Origin: Strigamia acuminata
Lineage: Eukaryota; Arthropoda; Chilopoda; Geophilomorpha; Linotaeniidae
Direction: 5' to 3'
Length of the DNA stretch: 64,000 nucleotides
Assembly: GCA_949358305.1 (NCBI GenBank)
Contig: OX442317.1
Span: 5,708,186-5,772,185, forward strand
This document shows positions 24,309-36,035 of this stretch, one piece after another. Position numbers and translations under genes: made by a program. The first letter of the stretch is position 1. Each line of letters begins with the position of its first letter. The notes beneath the pieces were generated by a model, which did not search any database, was not told the origin of the DNA, and was given only the letters and a program-made list of their open reading frames with translations.

Positions 24309-24478
24309 TTTCACGATCTTACATCAACACCAACTGGTGATAACACGATCAAACTAAGACCCGGGCAAAACCAAACGGAAAAATAGATACGAGACACCAT
24401 TTTGTTTGTTGTGTGGCTGTCTCATCACAGATTATAATATAATAATAATCTGTGGTCTCATCGCTTTAAAAACCAAAA
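24309..24478. promoter_or_regulatory. Compact bidirectional promoter, PTCD2 / kish
   Basis: Only 170 bp separate the two divergent start codons, so the genes must share control DNA. A palindromic pair cacagattat / ataatctgtg lies at 24426-24435 and 24445-24454. It could form a hairpin in DNA or in the kish 5' UTR. There is no clear TATA box. Sharing is inferred from spacing. Confidence 0.6.
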
Positions 24479-24892
24479 ATGGTAAAATCTATCTTTACTA
24501 TCGACGTGTCACTTATAATACAAACACTTTTTACATTTATTTATAGTCGGCTTTGTTTAATTTTCAAAGTTTGCTCACGGTTGTTTTGCTGTTAATTTGT
24601 ACCTGCGCGTATGTTCGTGCCATCGCACCGCGATTATTAGATAAGAACAAAGAAGGGTAAGAGTAACCAAACTTGCTATTAATATCGACTTATAATTATT
24701 TGTTTTGTTCCTACAGGGTATTAGGTTTGTTTTGGAAATGTGCCCGAATTGGTAAAACTTCGAAATTATTTTTCCAAAAAAAAAAAAAAAAAAAAAAATC
24801 ATTTAATTAGAAAACTATTTTCAGGTGAAAGGAAAAGCCAATATGTCGCTTTCTCTTGCGTCGCCATGGCATTTACCATATTATTTTGGTGA
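24479..24892 (+). CDS. kish: Kish / TMEM167 small secretory-pathway membrane protein (71 aa)
   Basis: Members of the TMEM167 family are short Golgi proteins with two membrane spans, involved in constitutive secretion. Exons: 24479-24481 (the ATG alone), 24547-24656, 24717-24751, 24825-24892. The product starts with [20 protein letters not shown] after Met, continues with [24 protein letters not shown], and ends with a second hydrophobic segment, [15 protein letters not shown]. The length and the ARIGERKSxYVA core match the family. The first coding exon carries only the initiator codon, directly followed by GT; without this splice the protein would lack its Met. Introns are about 60-75 bp. Confidence 0.95.
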
Positions 24893-25080
24893 CATCGAAA
24901 AATACTAAACAAAGATACCTTTTATTATCGATATATATTTTGATATTTTTCTTTTTTTTTTTTTACTAAATGTAAATTAAAAAAAAACAACTAAAACATT
25001 CACAAAAAGTGTTGAAAACTGTGTACGTTAAATGTATAAAAATGAGTGTAATATTCGCTCTAATTAAAATTAAAACATCA

Positions 25081-26424
25081 TTATGCAGGAATTGAATTTG
25101 CGGTCAATGTTTTCAAAGCGGTCTCGAGTTTCCTCCTCGCCGATTGCACTCGGTCTTCTTGTTTTTTGATGTCGTCGTCGGATACCATAAGAGCCTTTTG
25201 AGAAAAGTCGAATTATTTGGACGAATTTAAACGAATATTTGGTTAACTTACTTGAACTAATGGTTGATCGGGATTGATAAAAACGCCAGGATTCTTTTCT
25301 AACGACGATTTGTTTCCCATTTGACCAGTCACGGGTTGAGCACTGATGTGTAAAGCCGTCGCGATGCTTTGAAGTAATGTATCTTCGGTTACGTGGGGTC
25401 CAACAGCTATTTTGTTTTTAAAAAAAATTTAAAAACGAGTTTGATTTGTGTTTTTCAACAAAATTAACCTTTAATGTTTCTTGGAAGTTCTAAAATGTGT
25501 AATTCTTCTTCGTTTATGTCGCAGGCTCGTAAACCTTGAAGCCTTTTCTCCCAAAATAACTGAAAAATGATTAAAAATAGATGAAAAATGACGAAAAAAA
25601 TGATGAAAAAAATGATAAACGATAAAAAATAATAGAAAAATAATTTCAAATGAAATAAAATAATGTAAAATGATGTAAAATAATGTAAAATGACGCAAAA
25701 TGATGAAAAATGATAAAAAATGATGAAAAATGATGAAAAATGAGGGAAAAAAATGAAAAATGAGGAAAAAAAGATGAAAAATGGGGAAAAAATGATGAAA
25801 AATGAGGAAAAAATGATGAAGAAGATGAAAAAGGATGAAATAAATAAAAAAAATTGCTCAATTCAATATTAATTCGCAATACTTGTTTCGGTTTGTCCTG
25901 CGGTCCGTGTTTGAAATCGGTTTTCACTTTACTTTCTTGGGTTTTCATCACAGTCACCGGTTGCTTGAAAATCGATGCAGTTTGACGAATCGGTGGAACC
26001 AGAGAAGCATCATTTCTATCAACAACAAAATACAATTTCAATTTCAATCCAAATTTCGTCGTGTCTGCTTCACCTGTAGTCAAACTGCGTCCCCCTTTGA
26101 CGTTTACTCTTCCGTAGTAAAATCGAATTGATTTTCCCAGTCCTGAAGTCGAACGTACTTAAATCTACCGACTCTCCAAGGTAACGGGCAAGTTGCGGCT
26201 TACTGCGAAACTTTTTACCACTTGGGCTACAAGAAAATAGGAAAAAAAATATACATAAATAAATCAACACGAAACAAATGACAAATTTTGCTTTTCTCCC
26301 GTCGCATTTTTTACCTATAATAAAAGACATCGATTTTTCCTGCCGACAAACCCGATTTACGTATAATTTCTTCGCGTTTCCAACCCTTCGGTAAGGCTGG
26401 GCAATCCAAAGTATTGCACATCAT
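25081..26424 (-). CDS. MBD2/3: Methyl-CpG-binding domain protein 2/3 (251 aa)
   Basis: A subunit of the NuRD chromatin-remodelling and deacetylase complex. Exons: 26315-26424, 26074-26226, 25883-26015, 25469-25559, 25252-25406, 25081-25194; 252 codons with stop. Residues 5-75 are an MBD (CPALPKGWKREEIIRKSGLS, then SPSGKKFRSKPQLARYLG, then FDFRTGK). The middle holds the MBD2/3 family block from PPIRQTASIFKQPVT to DKPKQLFWEKRLQGLRA. The end has a charged stretch (DDDIKKQEDRVQSARRKLETA) suited to the coiled coil that binds p66. Two adjacent ATGs (26424, 26421) are possible starts. Whether it binds methylated CpG cannot be told here. Intron 3 (25560-25882) holds degenerate gatgaaaaat repeats. Confidence 0.93.
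25561..25850. repeat. Simple A-rich repeat in MBD2/3 intron 3
   Basis: Degenerate units of about 9-16 bp, such as atgatgaaaaatgagg, fill most of the intron. They explain the spurious low-complexity open frames here. Confidence 0.85.
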
Positions 26425-26645
26425 TTGTGGAAATTAAAAGAAATCTAACCACAACAACAACACAATGCGACCAAAATGGCCGCCAACCGTGCGCGACCTA
26501 CCGACAACTTTTACAAGTTTTAGCCCTATGTAACGGTTTTCATTTATCTTACATAAATAAAACATTAAATGAGACTTCAAAATTCAATGAATTTGATTAT
26601 TTTATTTATAAGAATTAAACTGTAATATCGATATACAAAAAAATA

Positions 26646-28558
26646 TTATAATGTCCTCTGTTCCGACTGGGCTGCAACCTGCCCTTGCCCTTTGGTTACA
26701 TCACTGATGCACTTCCATTGTCCTTCAATCGACTCCTTCCACAAACTCACCTAAAAAAAATTAAAATTGTAAAAATAAAGCTTATTTTATTTATAAAAAT
26801 ATGTAACAAAAACTATTAACCTTATTGTCCCCACCAGAAACCGCAAGAATGTTGCCAGTAACTGACCAACTAACGTGCCAAACAACATCTTCAAACGTGT
26901 GAAGAACTTTGCTCGTCCAGTTGTTGCCAATGTCTCCATCGTTGGTCCAAATTATGACTCTACGATCCTTAAAAAAAATATGTTTTATTTTATTATTATT
27001 ATTATATTTTTTTTTATTTAATTACAAATATTTTACCTGCGAACAACTTGCAATGATGTTGTGCGGTAAACCAATGGACGGCGCCCAAGCCACATCTCTC
27101 ACCCAATCGCTGTGAGCCTCAAGTTTCTGTTCTTCGATCCAACGATCATCTTCTTCTCTAAAAGTTATTGGTATTTAAATTGAATTGCGTAAAATAGCTT
27201 GCTATGGATGTCGTACTTCCATATTTTCACCAAATTATCACATCCACCGGTCACGAATCGCTTCGTGGTCGCACTTCGTTGCGAACCAACTTTCTCCAAT
27301 GCAGAGTTTGCAACCATCGATGGCGCCCAGCTAACGGCATTGCAACCAATCTAAAACGACAATTTGTTTGTATTAAAACAATAAAACAAACTTTCAACGT
27401 TTAGTATAATTTTAAATTTAAAAAATGATTTTTTTTTATAAAAATAAAATTTGGGTAAAACTTAAATTTATCAGAGTAAAAATCCAATCTTTAAGGGTAA
27501 AAATCCAACATTTTAGGGTAGAAATCCAACGTTTTAGGGTAAAAATCCAACATTTTAGGGTAAAAATCCAACATTTTAGGGTAAAAATCCAACATTTTAG
27601 GGTAAAAATCCAACATTTTAGGGTAAAAATCCAACATTTTATGGTAAAAATCCAACATTTTATGGTAAAAATCCAATATTTTATGGTAAAAATTCATTTT
27701 TTTGGGGTAAAAATCCAATTTTTTGGGGTAAAAATCCAATTTTTTGGGGTAAAAATTCAATATCTTCAATTTTCAATAAACCTAGCAACTCTATTTCAAC
27801 AAATTATAAGTAAAAATTCCATTTCGCACTAACAGTGTGAGCGTTATTAATTTTCTTCGTATCCCACGTTCCGTCCCCAGAACTCGAAATAACAGAAACA
27901 GCTCCATCCGAGCTAGCGCACGCCAAAATGAGTCCATATTCATGCGGAGCCCAAGCCACAGAATTCACTAAACACAAAAAAATATATATATAAATTAAAT
28001 TTATTAATTGCCACGTCAATATATGCAAACCGGATGAATCGTGCATGGTATATTGATATATCTTCGTCCACGTAGTCTTGGTCTCCTTCCAAATGATAAC
28101 ACTGCGATCATACGAGCACGACGCCAATAAATTGCCAAACATTGGATGAGCCCAAGCCACCTGCCAAACCGGTCCTTCGTGTCTATAAACAATAATTGAA
28201 CGAGTTATTAAGGCGACATTTCATAACATCAGCTAAACTCATACTCTTTTAAATTGGATATTAAAGTTTGACTCCCATTTTTCACATCAAATATTTTCAC
28301 CGAACGATCCGACGAGCACGTTGCTAATTTCGTCCCGTAGTAATCCATCTGTGCGTCATGCTGCAATTAAAACATTAAAAGTTACAATTTGTCAACGTCA
28401 ACTTATCAATTTCTTACGATCATGTCTTCGTGGAGTGTGTCCACCATATTGACGACGGATACCTGCGCACAAGCAAAATATGAATATTTAGTCCGATTAT
28501 TTGTGTTTTATAATGTTTTTAGGGCTTCAAATGTTTTAAAAAGCGGTTCGTTTACCAT
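26646..28558 (-). CDS. SEC13: SEC13, COPII coat and nuclear pore WD40 protein (318 aa)
   Basis: SEC13 forms the COPII outer cage with SEC31 and is also a Y-complex nucleoporin. Nine exons: 28556-28558 (ATG only), 28418-28462, 28245-28360, 28031-28182, 27834-27967, 27217-27350, 27037-27157, 26821-26967, 26646-26750; 319 codons with stop. After Met the protein reads [20 protein letters not shown], then [15 protein letters not shown], and continues as a six-blade WD40 propeller (repeats around [50 protein letters not shown]). The length fits the family. The initiator codon has its own exon, as in kish. Intron 5 carries a 21-bp minisatellite. A candidate polyA signal is at 26601-26606. Confidence 0.96.
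27476..27765. repeat. 21-bp minisatellite in SEC13 intron 5, about 14 copies
   Basis: The unit is ttttagggtaaaaatccaac plus a (21 bp). The later copies change to tttatggt and then ttttttggggt. It lies wholly inside the intron between 27351 and 27833. Stop-free frames on both strands result from the period and are not genes. Confidence 0.93.
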
Positions 28559-29199
28559 ATTGAAGGGAATTTAGACACGCAATTCTTGCAGCGTCAAACG
28601 TGGCTTAGTTCGGTAGCGGTTTTTGACGGTGGCGGACACTAGTGACAGCTCTTCAAACTAAAACCAACACGGCGCTTTATCAGCAGGTTACTCACCCTAG
28701 AAAATTAATTGCTTTTCACCTTCACTCGTAAAAACCTTTTGTATTTGTTGTTGGAATTGCTTGCTTCGCAGCACCGTCCAATGCATTTGAAATTAATTTT
28801 GGAAACAAAACCTTTTTCTTTCCTATTTTCCAAACCAAAAAATATAAATTTAAACGCCGACGAACGTGAAAAGTCAAAAACGAAAACCAAAATGCATCAA
28901 AATCGAAATAAAATCCTCAAAAAAAATAAAAAAACGAATTTATATCGATACAATTTTATTCCATCTCCAATTAATTTCTTTCCCAGACTCCTATTACACC
29001 AATCCAGGCACACAAATGATTAAAAAGTCTCTGCACAACAGCGGTGTGTGTAATCGATTAAATTCTAAACCAGAGACGAAATAAAAATCAATAGAAATCA
29101 AACACGAAAAATATTGCACAATTTATGCCATTTTTTACTGACAACGAAAGCAGCAAAAATAATTGGATAAAAATGAAAAACAGCGCGAGAAAAAAGGGA
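28559..29199. other. SEC13 upstream region
   Basis: The 5' flank of SEC13 probably contains its promoter near 28560-28690 (tggcggacac, and CpGs around 28590-28670). Beyond about 28700 it becomes A-rich and no gene is seen. Confidence 0.45.
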
Positions 29200-29530
29200 A
29201 AGTTAGTTGGATTTCTATAGTCGGGTTTTCCGGGCACTGCCCTTGAGCTGGAAATCGATTTTGTTCGTACTAACGAGGTTTTGATGGGTGCGTCTTACAG
29301 CGCGGTCGTTCAACGGAAAAGGCGGTAGACGAGCGGCGCGCGCGAGGCTCGTGCCCGGCCGTATCGATCGTGGTTTTGGCGCATGACATGAGCTCGGCTA
29401 TTGACCCGCATCGATTCGTCGGCGGCTGGGATCATGTTGGAGACGGGGAAGAAGGCAAGTGAAGCGAGCATTCCCCTCCACGTACAGAACAGAACTTCCG
29501 GGTGATAGCTGAAGAAGGGGGTGAAATTGA
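29200..29530. other. CpG-rich patch, no clear gene
   Basis: It stands out from the AT-rich surroundings, with many CpGs (cggcgcgcgcgaggctcg near 29334). Short open frames exist on both strands but none is continued by a plausible second exon. It could be a promoter, an enhancer or a noncoding first exon. Confidence 0.45.
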
Positions 29531-30300
29531 AATGGCGAAAAGCGCGCCAAATTTAAAAAATATTTTACTATAAAATTAAAAATTTACTCATTTTTCATAT
29601 TTCATCAAATATTTATATCGACTTCACATTTTATGTTATAAGAAACGATTTTATATATTTAAAAAATATATATATAATCAATTAAAATTTAATAAAAACC
29701 ATAAAATTAAATTTTTATTAAAAAAATTAAAAAAAATTTTTTTGTTATTGCAAAATTATAAAAATTTCATCAAAAATTTAAAAAAGACAAAAAAAAATAT
29801 ATTAAAAACTTAAATTAATTTTTTTCTTCAGAATTCATGAATAAAATTAAATTTGCATATAATGCACAGAACAAACATAAAATTAAAGTCTAAAAACAAA
29901 CACCGGCACGACGACTATACAATTAAAAACATAAACTGAATAATAAAAGAGGAAAAATAATAAAAGAAAAATTTTATTTTCTGATTCACTCACCAACTGG
30001 GAGATAGGGGAGAAAGAGAAGGAATTATTGATATTTGCTCGTGCCATTTGTTACCATGGTTACTTCAAGAGGGATGGTGTTGGATGCGAAGAACAAATGA
30101 ATCTATTCAAACCATACATTCAAATAATTTCAAAACCCGCCTTTCATTTATTTATCACTAACCATGTAACCAAAACAAAATGGAGTATTGCGGCGAAGCC
30201 AACTTCGAGGCGGGCATTTTGCGCAACGTCCATTGAAAAATATAAATAAATAAAAAAAATTAATAATAAAAAAAAAATATACAAAATGAGAAAATGTCAT
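29531..30300. other. AT-rich intergenic DNA
   Basis: Mostly A/T runs. A slightly more complex stretch at 30000-30240 has a short open frame that resembles nothing known. I see no gene. Confidence 0.6.
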
Positions 30301-30344
30301 GTATTAGAAAACGAAAGGTTTTGATGGCATGACAAGTAGCAATT

Positions 30345-30535
30345 ACCAATGTGTTCTTTATTTATCGTGCGAAATTCGGTCCAAGGCCGTACATTAATCG
30401 TGTTCTCATTTTCTGCTCTTGGGAGTCGGCCGTTACGGATGAGAGCTGCTAGCAGGTCAGGGTCGTCGGACAGTAGGTGGGCAGCGATTAAAAGACCTTC
30501 GTCGGAACTGTTCCTCTTTATCGCAAACGGTTAGG
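30345..30535 (-). other. Coding-like segment, possible orphan or relic exon
   Basis: On the minus strand a stop-free stretch of about 60 codons reads with protein-like composition: SSDEGLLIAAHLLSDDPDLL, then AALIRNGRLPRAE, then INVRPWTEFRTINKEHIG. A stop precedes it (near 30534) and a GTAATT donor-like site follows at about 30345. No polypyrimidine tract or partner exon is obvious. It may be an exon of an unrecognised gene, or a decayed transposon or gene fragment. Confidence 0.3.
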
Positions 30536-30559
30536 TTGTTGCCCCTGATTATGCGCCTG

Positions 30560-31730
30560 CGCGGGGGCGTGTGCGCCAAAGCACTACAACGATTGTATTG
30601 TAAACATGTGCATGGAATGATAATGCTCCACACTTATTATCACTCATTTTTGTTTGCATTTTAATTCGTAATCTTCTTATAAGTAAATGACATAAGTGCG
30701 CTTGCTTTGCATGTTTTTTTTTTTTAATTTTCTTTTCTGTTCAATTTCCATTGAAAAAAAAATTTAGAAAAGTACTCCGTAATATATAAATCGATGAATC
30801 TGTTTTGTTGTGGTTTTGAATAATAAAAGTTGTGATTTTTTCTCGATTTTGGTTGAAAAATGTTTGCAAGTTTTTCAATACCGGTATTTTATTGAGTGAT
30901 AGGAAAATGTACAGATTGCGACGTTAAAATCGATCAAAATATCCGCCATTTTTTTTTTATCTCTATCTGGCAATTGTACAAGTCTATTAACGTCGAAACT
31001 CCATTTATTTATTTATTTATATTTAAAAAAAAAAAAAAATTTAATATTCTCAAAAAAAAATATTGATAACACGAAAAAAAAATATTTCTTCTCGATTCGA
31101 CTTAAATTAAACGCAACAAAACTGTAAAATACAATAAAACATAAAAGAAAACACAAAATTCCAACCAAATAAACACAACAGCAACGTAAAACGCATGAAA
31201 ACATGAAAGAATTGTAGATTTCTAACGCAATTCTTATGAAACTGATAAATGTAATAAAACAGACGTTTTTCTAAGTTTGTGAAAAATATTTATTCAATTC
31301 ATTAATGATACCACCTGGCTGCACCCTGCAAAAGGGTCTGCTTGAGTTGAATCAATAAAACGGGGCGCCTTTCCTTCCACCATCGGCGTGCCAATACAAC
31401 TCTTTGGTTTCCATGAACCAAAACAGTTCCCTGACCTCGCTCGCTGCACATGACATTTGATTGGTCGTCCTCACTTCATCCACAACAAAAATCCAAACAA
31501 AATGCGTGCAAACATTAAAAAAATCAACAAATCGACGTGTTTATCAACCAATTCCGCATTATTAACGCAAACGAAACCGAAGCTCATTTTTCTTCCTTCG
31601 CCATATTCGTTTATTTTATGCATTTTAAATCGATTTGCATTTTGCAAGTGCGAAAAGAAGAAACCAGACAATAAATTATTATTTTTATTTTTTATAGTTC
31701 ACAGATATATATATGTATACACGTGAAAGA
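30560..31730. other. AT-rich intergenic DNA
   Basis: Long A/T runs with no exon recognised. The stretch at 31290-31460 is more complex (with accctgcaaaagggt, a tiny hairpin) but has no coding pattern. Confidence 0.55.
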
Positions 31731-31965
31731 AAAAATGGCGACAAACGCATCGCGCATGCGCCATGGATGTTTGCGTCCATCGATTTCGTCTGCGCCCAAC
31801 TTTAAGAAGAAGGCTTTGACCTCGTTCATCGTGCCAAAATTTCCCGCCGAAAGAGAAACCACGTGCTGTAGTGCTTAGGCGGAGCTTATTCGTATGACTC
31901 AAAAGACTCGCGACGAGCGCCAATGCGCGGTGGCGGCGCGTCGCGGCGAAACCGGGCACCAACTC
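31731..31965. promoter_or_regulatory. CpG-rich patch with NRF-1-like palindrome
   Basis: cgcgcatgcgcc at 31751-31762 is close to the NRF-1 (insect erect wing) consensus YGCGCAYGCGCR. The surrounding 230 bp are CpG-rich. Open frames on both strands have arginine-rich, non-protein-like composition. It resembles a promoter whose gene is not evident. Confidence 0.45.
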
Positions 31966-32399
31966 GCACCAGCTGTGGACGGATTTAAAAGAGGGGAAAT
32001 GCTTCGGATGACAGGAAACCGAAAATTGAGAGGACGTGTCAAATTGGGAAAAGCTCTCGGTTTAAATTATCATCAACTCGAACTGACAATACGAAAAGAA
32101 AATAGCATTAAATCATCCCAGTAAATAAAAACCGCTTCATTTCACCGCGCCATTTTTATTTCTACCTCCAACAATCCACTAATCAATGACTACAAACTAC
32201 GTCAACGTGTGTGTGGAAAATCCAAGTTTAATACAGGCCTCATCGATCTATATCTAAAGGGGAAACACAACTACAATCCCAGAACAAAAAACACAAATTT
32301 CATTCAATTTCTCCCAAATAAAACGTCAAAAAAACGTTAAAAAAACGTTCAAAACACAAAATATTTATTTATTTCCCAAAATAAACGTGTGGTCCCCTT

Positions 32400-33130
32400 T
32401 TTACTGATAAAATCATGAAGTCCACACACTTCTTTTGATCAATGACAAACCCCTGGTTTTACTACACGAGTTGCTTAGCAACGAGGTGCTCATCACGTGA
32501 CAACTTGTCCCCCTCTTTCATCCATCTTGGCACTCCCCCTTATCCCCCAGCCACAGCCACAGCTCGATTCAATCCCCCTCGCCCGCCCGGCCAACGGCAG
32601 CAGCATGAAAGCGAGGTCCCTGACTCGTCCCTTAGTCTCCCTCGTGCTTCCTTTCAACACCAGACGGCGCAGACTGTCTGACCTCTCCATAACGCCACAA
32701 CAGCTTGTCTGGCATTACTTTTTCAATTTCCAATCCATACTGCGCATGCGCACTGCATGACAACAACCTCACCCTCTCGCCTCATCATTCGATCGCTCTC
32801 TATTTTCAACTCCGACTACGTCCTTCACTTCCTCATCATAACAAATTATCTCCCACCCGCCATTTTAATCCCCCATCCAACGATCCTCTCTATTGCAATG
32901 ACGTCACTCCGACGAAAACACCCGAATAAAAACGATCGCGAGCGACGAAAACACAATTTTCATTAATCAAAACACGGCTAATACAAATTTCGCAGCGGTT
33001 GTCACGGCAACCGCGTCGTCGCCATCTTGAGACTGCAGAAGGTGAACGAACCTGATTGGCCAGCTCGTACACTGCGTTTGTGGGCGTGTCTGACAGGCGT
33101 CTGGCGACGAGACGCAACGTCGGAGGTTAA
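32400..33130. promoter_or_regulatory. GC-rich candidate promoter with NRF-1 palindrome and X-box
   Basis: tgcgcatgcgca at 32741-32752 is a perfect NRF-1-type palindrome. gttgtcacggcaac at 32998-33011 fits the RFX X-box (two GTTGCC-type half sites in inverted orientation). A gccatcttg YY1-like motif follows at 33021. Several overlapping frames are open, but none looks like a protein family. The target gene is unknown. SEC13 lies about 4 kb to the left and is transcribed leftward. Confidence 0.5.
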
Positions 33131-33329
33131 ATCTGGAGATGAAAATCTTAGTCATCTTACTAATTGTAAACACAGGTGGCATTTTAGGCCTAAAAATTAA
33201 CAAACAAAAAATAAAAATTTTACAAAATTTTACAATTTTTACAAATTTTTTTTTTTTAAAAATTTTTTTTCCCGACAACTCGTTTGCCATTGAAGACCCC
33301 AAACTGGTCATCTCGTTTCCCCCCCATTT

Positions 33330-33890
33330 CTATTTAAACCGGGGCTTTAAAGGACCCCTGACACGCTGAAAAGGACCAGTAGCCCTTTGATAAAAAAGGC
33401 TGCGTGAGTGCGTCGGAATTTCCTTTGTCTGGGGTCCCGTTGTCATGGGAACAGTGTAGCCATGGCCTTGTTGGCAGGTGACCCCTGCCCCAGACGCGCT
33501 TCACTTCAAGGGAGGGGTGATGAGAGGGTAGAGATGAAGGGGAGGTTGGGTGGGGTGGGTAGACCTGCTGATCCACATTCCAAGACTCGTACCTGTCTCC
33601 CCTCGGGCGACTTTGAGTGGGAATAACCTGCGAGAACAAAGACAATCAACGCCACAACAACCCGGACCTAGCGTCCGCTCAAGGGAGCGCGAGAGAGGGA
33701 AAAAAAAATGGGGAGAAACAGAAAGGAAAAAAGAAAAAAGATGGTGGGAGGTGTTTTCGGGGATCATCCAACCCACCTTGGAGATTCCCCGACGATAAAT
33801 GCGAGGCGAGGTGTGTGTAAAGGTGATAATAGGCTGAATAGGGATTAGGTGGAGGTGTGCACAAGTGTTTGTTTGTTGTTCATCTGCTTT
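33330..33890. promoter_or_regulatory. Second GC-rich patch with X-box-like site
   Basis: gttgtcatgggaac at 33439-33452 is another inverted-repeat X-box-like sequence, only 430 bp from the first. A tatttaaa element lies at 33331. Purine-rich runs follow at 33690-33760. No exon is convincing. Confidence 0.4.
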
Positions 33891-34639
33891 TTCTTGTTTC
33901 CTGGATTTGAGGGTAGAAATTTTTTTTTTTTTTTTTTTCATGGGCGAGATAAAAAAATTAAAATGGGGGAAAGTTGGTAAAGCATTAGTGACCCACTAAC
34001 CCTGATTTGGGTATAAAAAACAAGGAATGAAGGGTAAGGAATGAATAAATTCACCTATGGGGAAATTTATAGGGGAAAAAAAAATTAGGCCTAATTTTTT
34101 TTTTTATAAGTTTTTTTTTTTTTGTTGAATTTTTTTTTGTAATAAATTATAGAATGGATGATTTATATTTTTATTGTTATAATTATTTTATTTATTTATT
34201 ATTTATTATTTTCAGCATTAAATTGAGTTTTTGCATTTATTAATTTGTTTATTCATTGATTATTTATTATTAGAATATTTTCTATAATAATAACAACAAT
34301 AATATCCGTTCTTAGAGTTTTATTGAACCCCATAAACCAATTAGAAATACAAACCAAACAATCAACTTTTTATTTTTCCGCCATTTTCCATATATTAATA
34401 ACGACCGTAATTGATCGCGCAATTGGTTATGCGCCCCATTCAATAACAAAAGACACAGAAACCCCAAATCGAACATTCCACTGCACACCTATTCAAAAAT
34501 CAAACCAAACATGGCTGCTCCTTATTAAACCCAAACATCAATAACCCAAAAATAAAAAAATCGCCAAAAATAATAAATGTCCAAAAATAAGCAAAAAAAA
34601 ACACACGACACAACAAAAGTTGTCGTTGCAACTTGCTCG
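33891..34639. other. AT-rich intergenic DNA
   Basis: T-runs and A-runs dominate (for example 33917-33939 and 34093-34140). No gene is seen. Confidence 0.6.
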
Positions 34640-35215
34640 GTCTATTTTTAATTCTGGGACACAACCCTTCGCTTGATAAGGAAGAAAAAATGCAAAACAA
34701 AATAAAAGCAAAACGGACGAATGTCTCCGACCGAACTGTTTTTCTGGCGGCGTGCCAGTGGATTAGAGGCGCATTTTCCCGCGCCTGTCTCCATCGATGG
34801 CACGGCGCCCGAGGTAGGGTCGATATGCGTAACCATGACGACGCTCCATCGCTTAGACGGCGACGAAATGGACGAAAAAGACCCGGATTAAGTGCCCTGC
34901 GCAGTCTGTGGGCCCCCGAGCTCGGGATACGAGGTGAAAGACCGTCGGTCGTAGCACGTGGGTTTAAATGGCCGTCGAACGAAGCCAAGGACGAACGGCG
35001 GCTTGGCGCACACGGTCCCGCGTCTACGTGGGCGGAAAGGGGTGGAAGGAGGAGACACAGATACTCCTGCTCACGGCCATGCAACCTTTGGAACGCACTA
35101 TCGCCAACCGAAGACGCGTTTAGAGCTCGAGTCATCGCCCTCCGTGCACATTTCGGGTGGAAAATCGGGGGAAACGCGACGCTCTTTTCGGATCTGCGAG
35201 TTGAAATGACAGTTT
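34640..35215. other. CpG-rich island with overlapping antisense open frames
   Basis: The highest-GC noncoding stretch in the window. Both strands are open for about 200 codons, each rich in Arg, Ala and Ser. That pattern arises when CpG-rich DNA lacks TA-containing stops. Neither product has recognisable domains or helpful splice signals, so I do not call a gene. It may be a promoter, an enhancer or a noncoding exon. Confidence 0.45.
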
Positions 35216-35265
35216 CGGGAATGATCGATTTTTTATTTATTTATTTGTTACGATTTTGATTTTAA

Positions 35266-35298
<33 letters not shown>

Positions 35299-35587
35299 AA
35301 AATGTGTAATGGAATTTTAATGTACACAAGTAATTATGTACTCGTAGCGAAATTCATTAAAAAAAATGAATTTATCTCGACTTTATCTAAATAAAATCAA
35401 AACAAAAAATAAAAATAAAAAAATTTAATGAATAAAACGGATCTAAAAATAACTTAAAATTCCATAATTCAAAACAAAACTCGATATAACAAAACAAATC
35501 TCAACTAAAAACATCTTTTTTTCTTTGTTAGAAATCGCCAAAAATCGCCAAAAATCGGCAAAAAAATCGCCGAAATTCGCCAAAATA

Positions 35588-36035
35588 TCGTCAAATAATG
35601 AACATTTACCAAAATTCACCTAAATTTTCAAAATTTGCCCAAATATTATCTAAATTCGCCAAAATATCATCAAAATTCGCCAAAATATCATCAAAATTCG
35701 ACAAAATATCATCAAAATTCGACAAAATATCATCAAAATTCGACAAAATATCATCAAAATTCGCCAAAATATCATCAAAATTCGCAAAAATATCATCAAA
35801 ATTCGCCGAAATTGGCCAAAATATCATCAAAATTGGCCAAAATATCATCAAAATTCGCCGAAATTCGCTAAAATATCGTCAAATAATCAACATTTACCAA
35901 AATTCACTTAAATATTCAAAATTTGCCCAAATATTACCTAAATTCGCCAAAATATCATCAAAATTCGCCCAAATATTCAAAATTTGCCAAAACATCATCA
36001 AAATTCGCCCAAATTCCAAAGACCCACTGACCAAA
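35588..36035. repeat. 21-bp minisatellite with a 290-bp higher-order duplication
   Basis: The unit is aaaatatcatcaaaattcgc plus c (21 bp), preceded by short gccaaaaatc units. The segment starting aacatttaccaaaattca at 35600 recurs at 35890, so a 290-bp block was duplicated. Stop-free frames on both strands follow from the period. Confidence 0.9.

Noticed and set aside
32493-33117. Several overlapping 60-90 codon frames
   Set aside because: All frames are open in the GC-rich patch, none protein-like; regulatory sites explain the region better.
34500-35259. Open frames of 208 and 211 codons on opposite strands
   Set aside because: CpG-rich DNA is poor in stop codons. Both products are Arg/Ala/Ser-rich, with no domain and no sensible splice partners.
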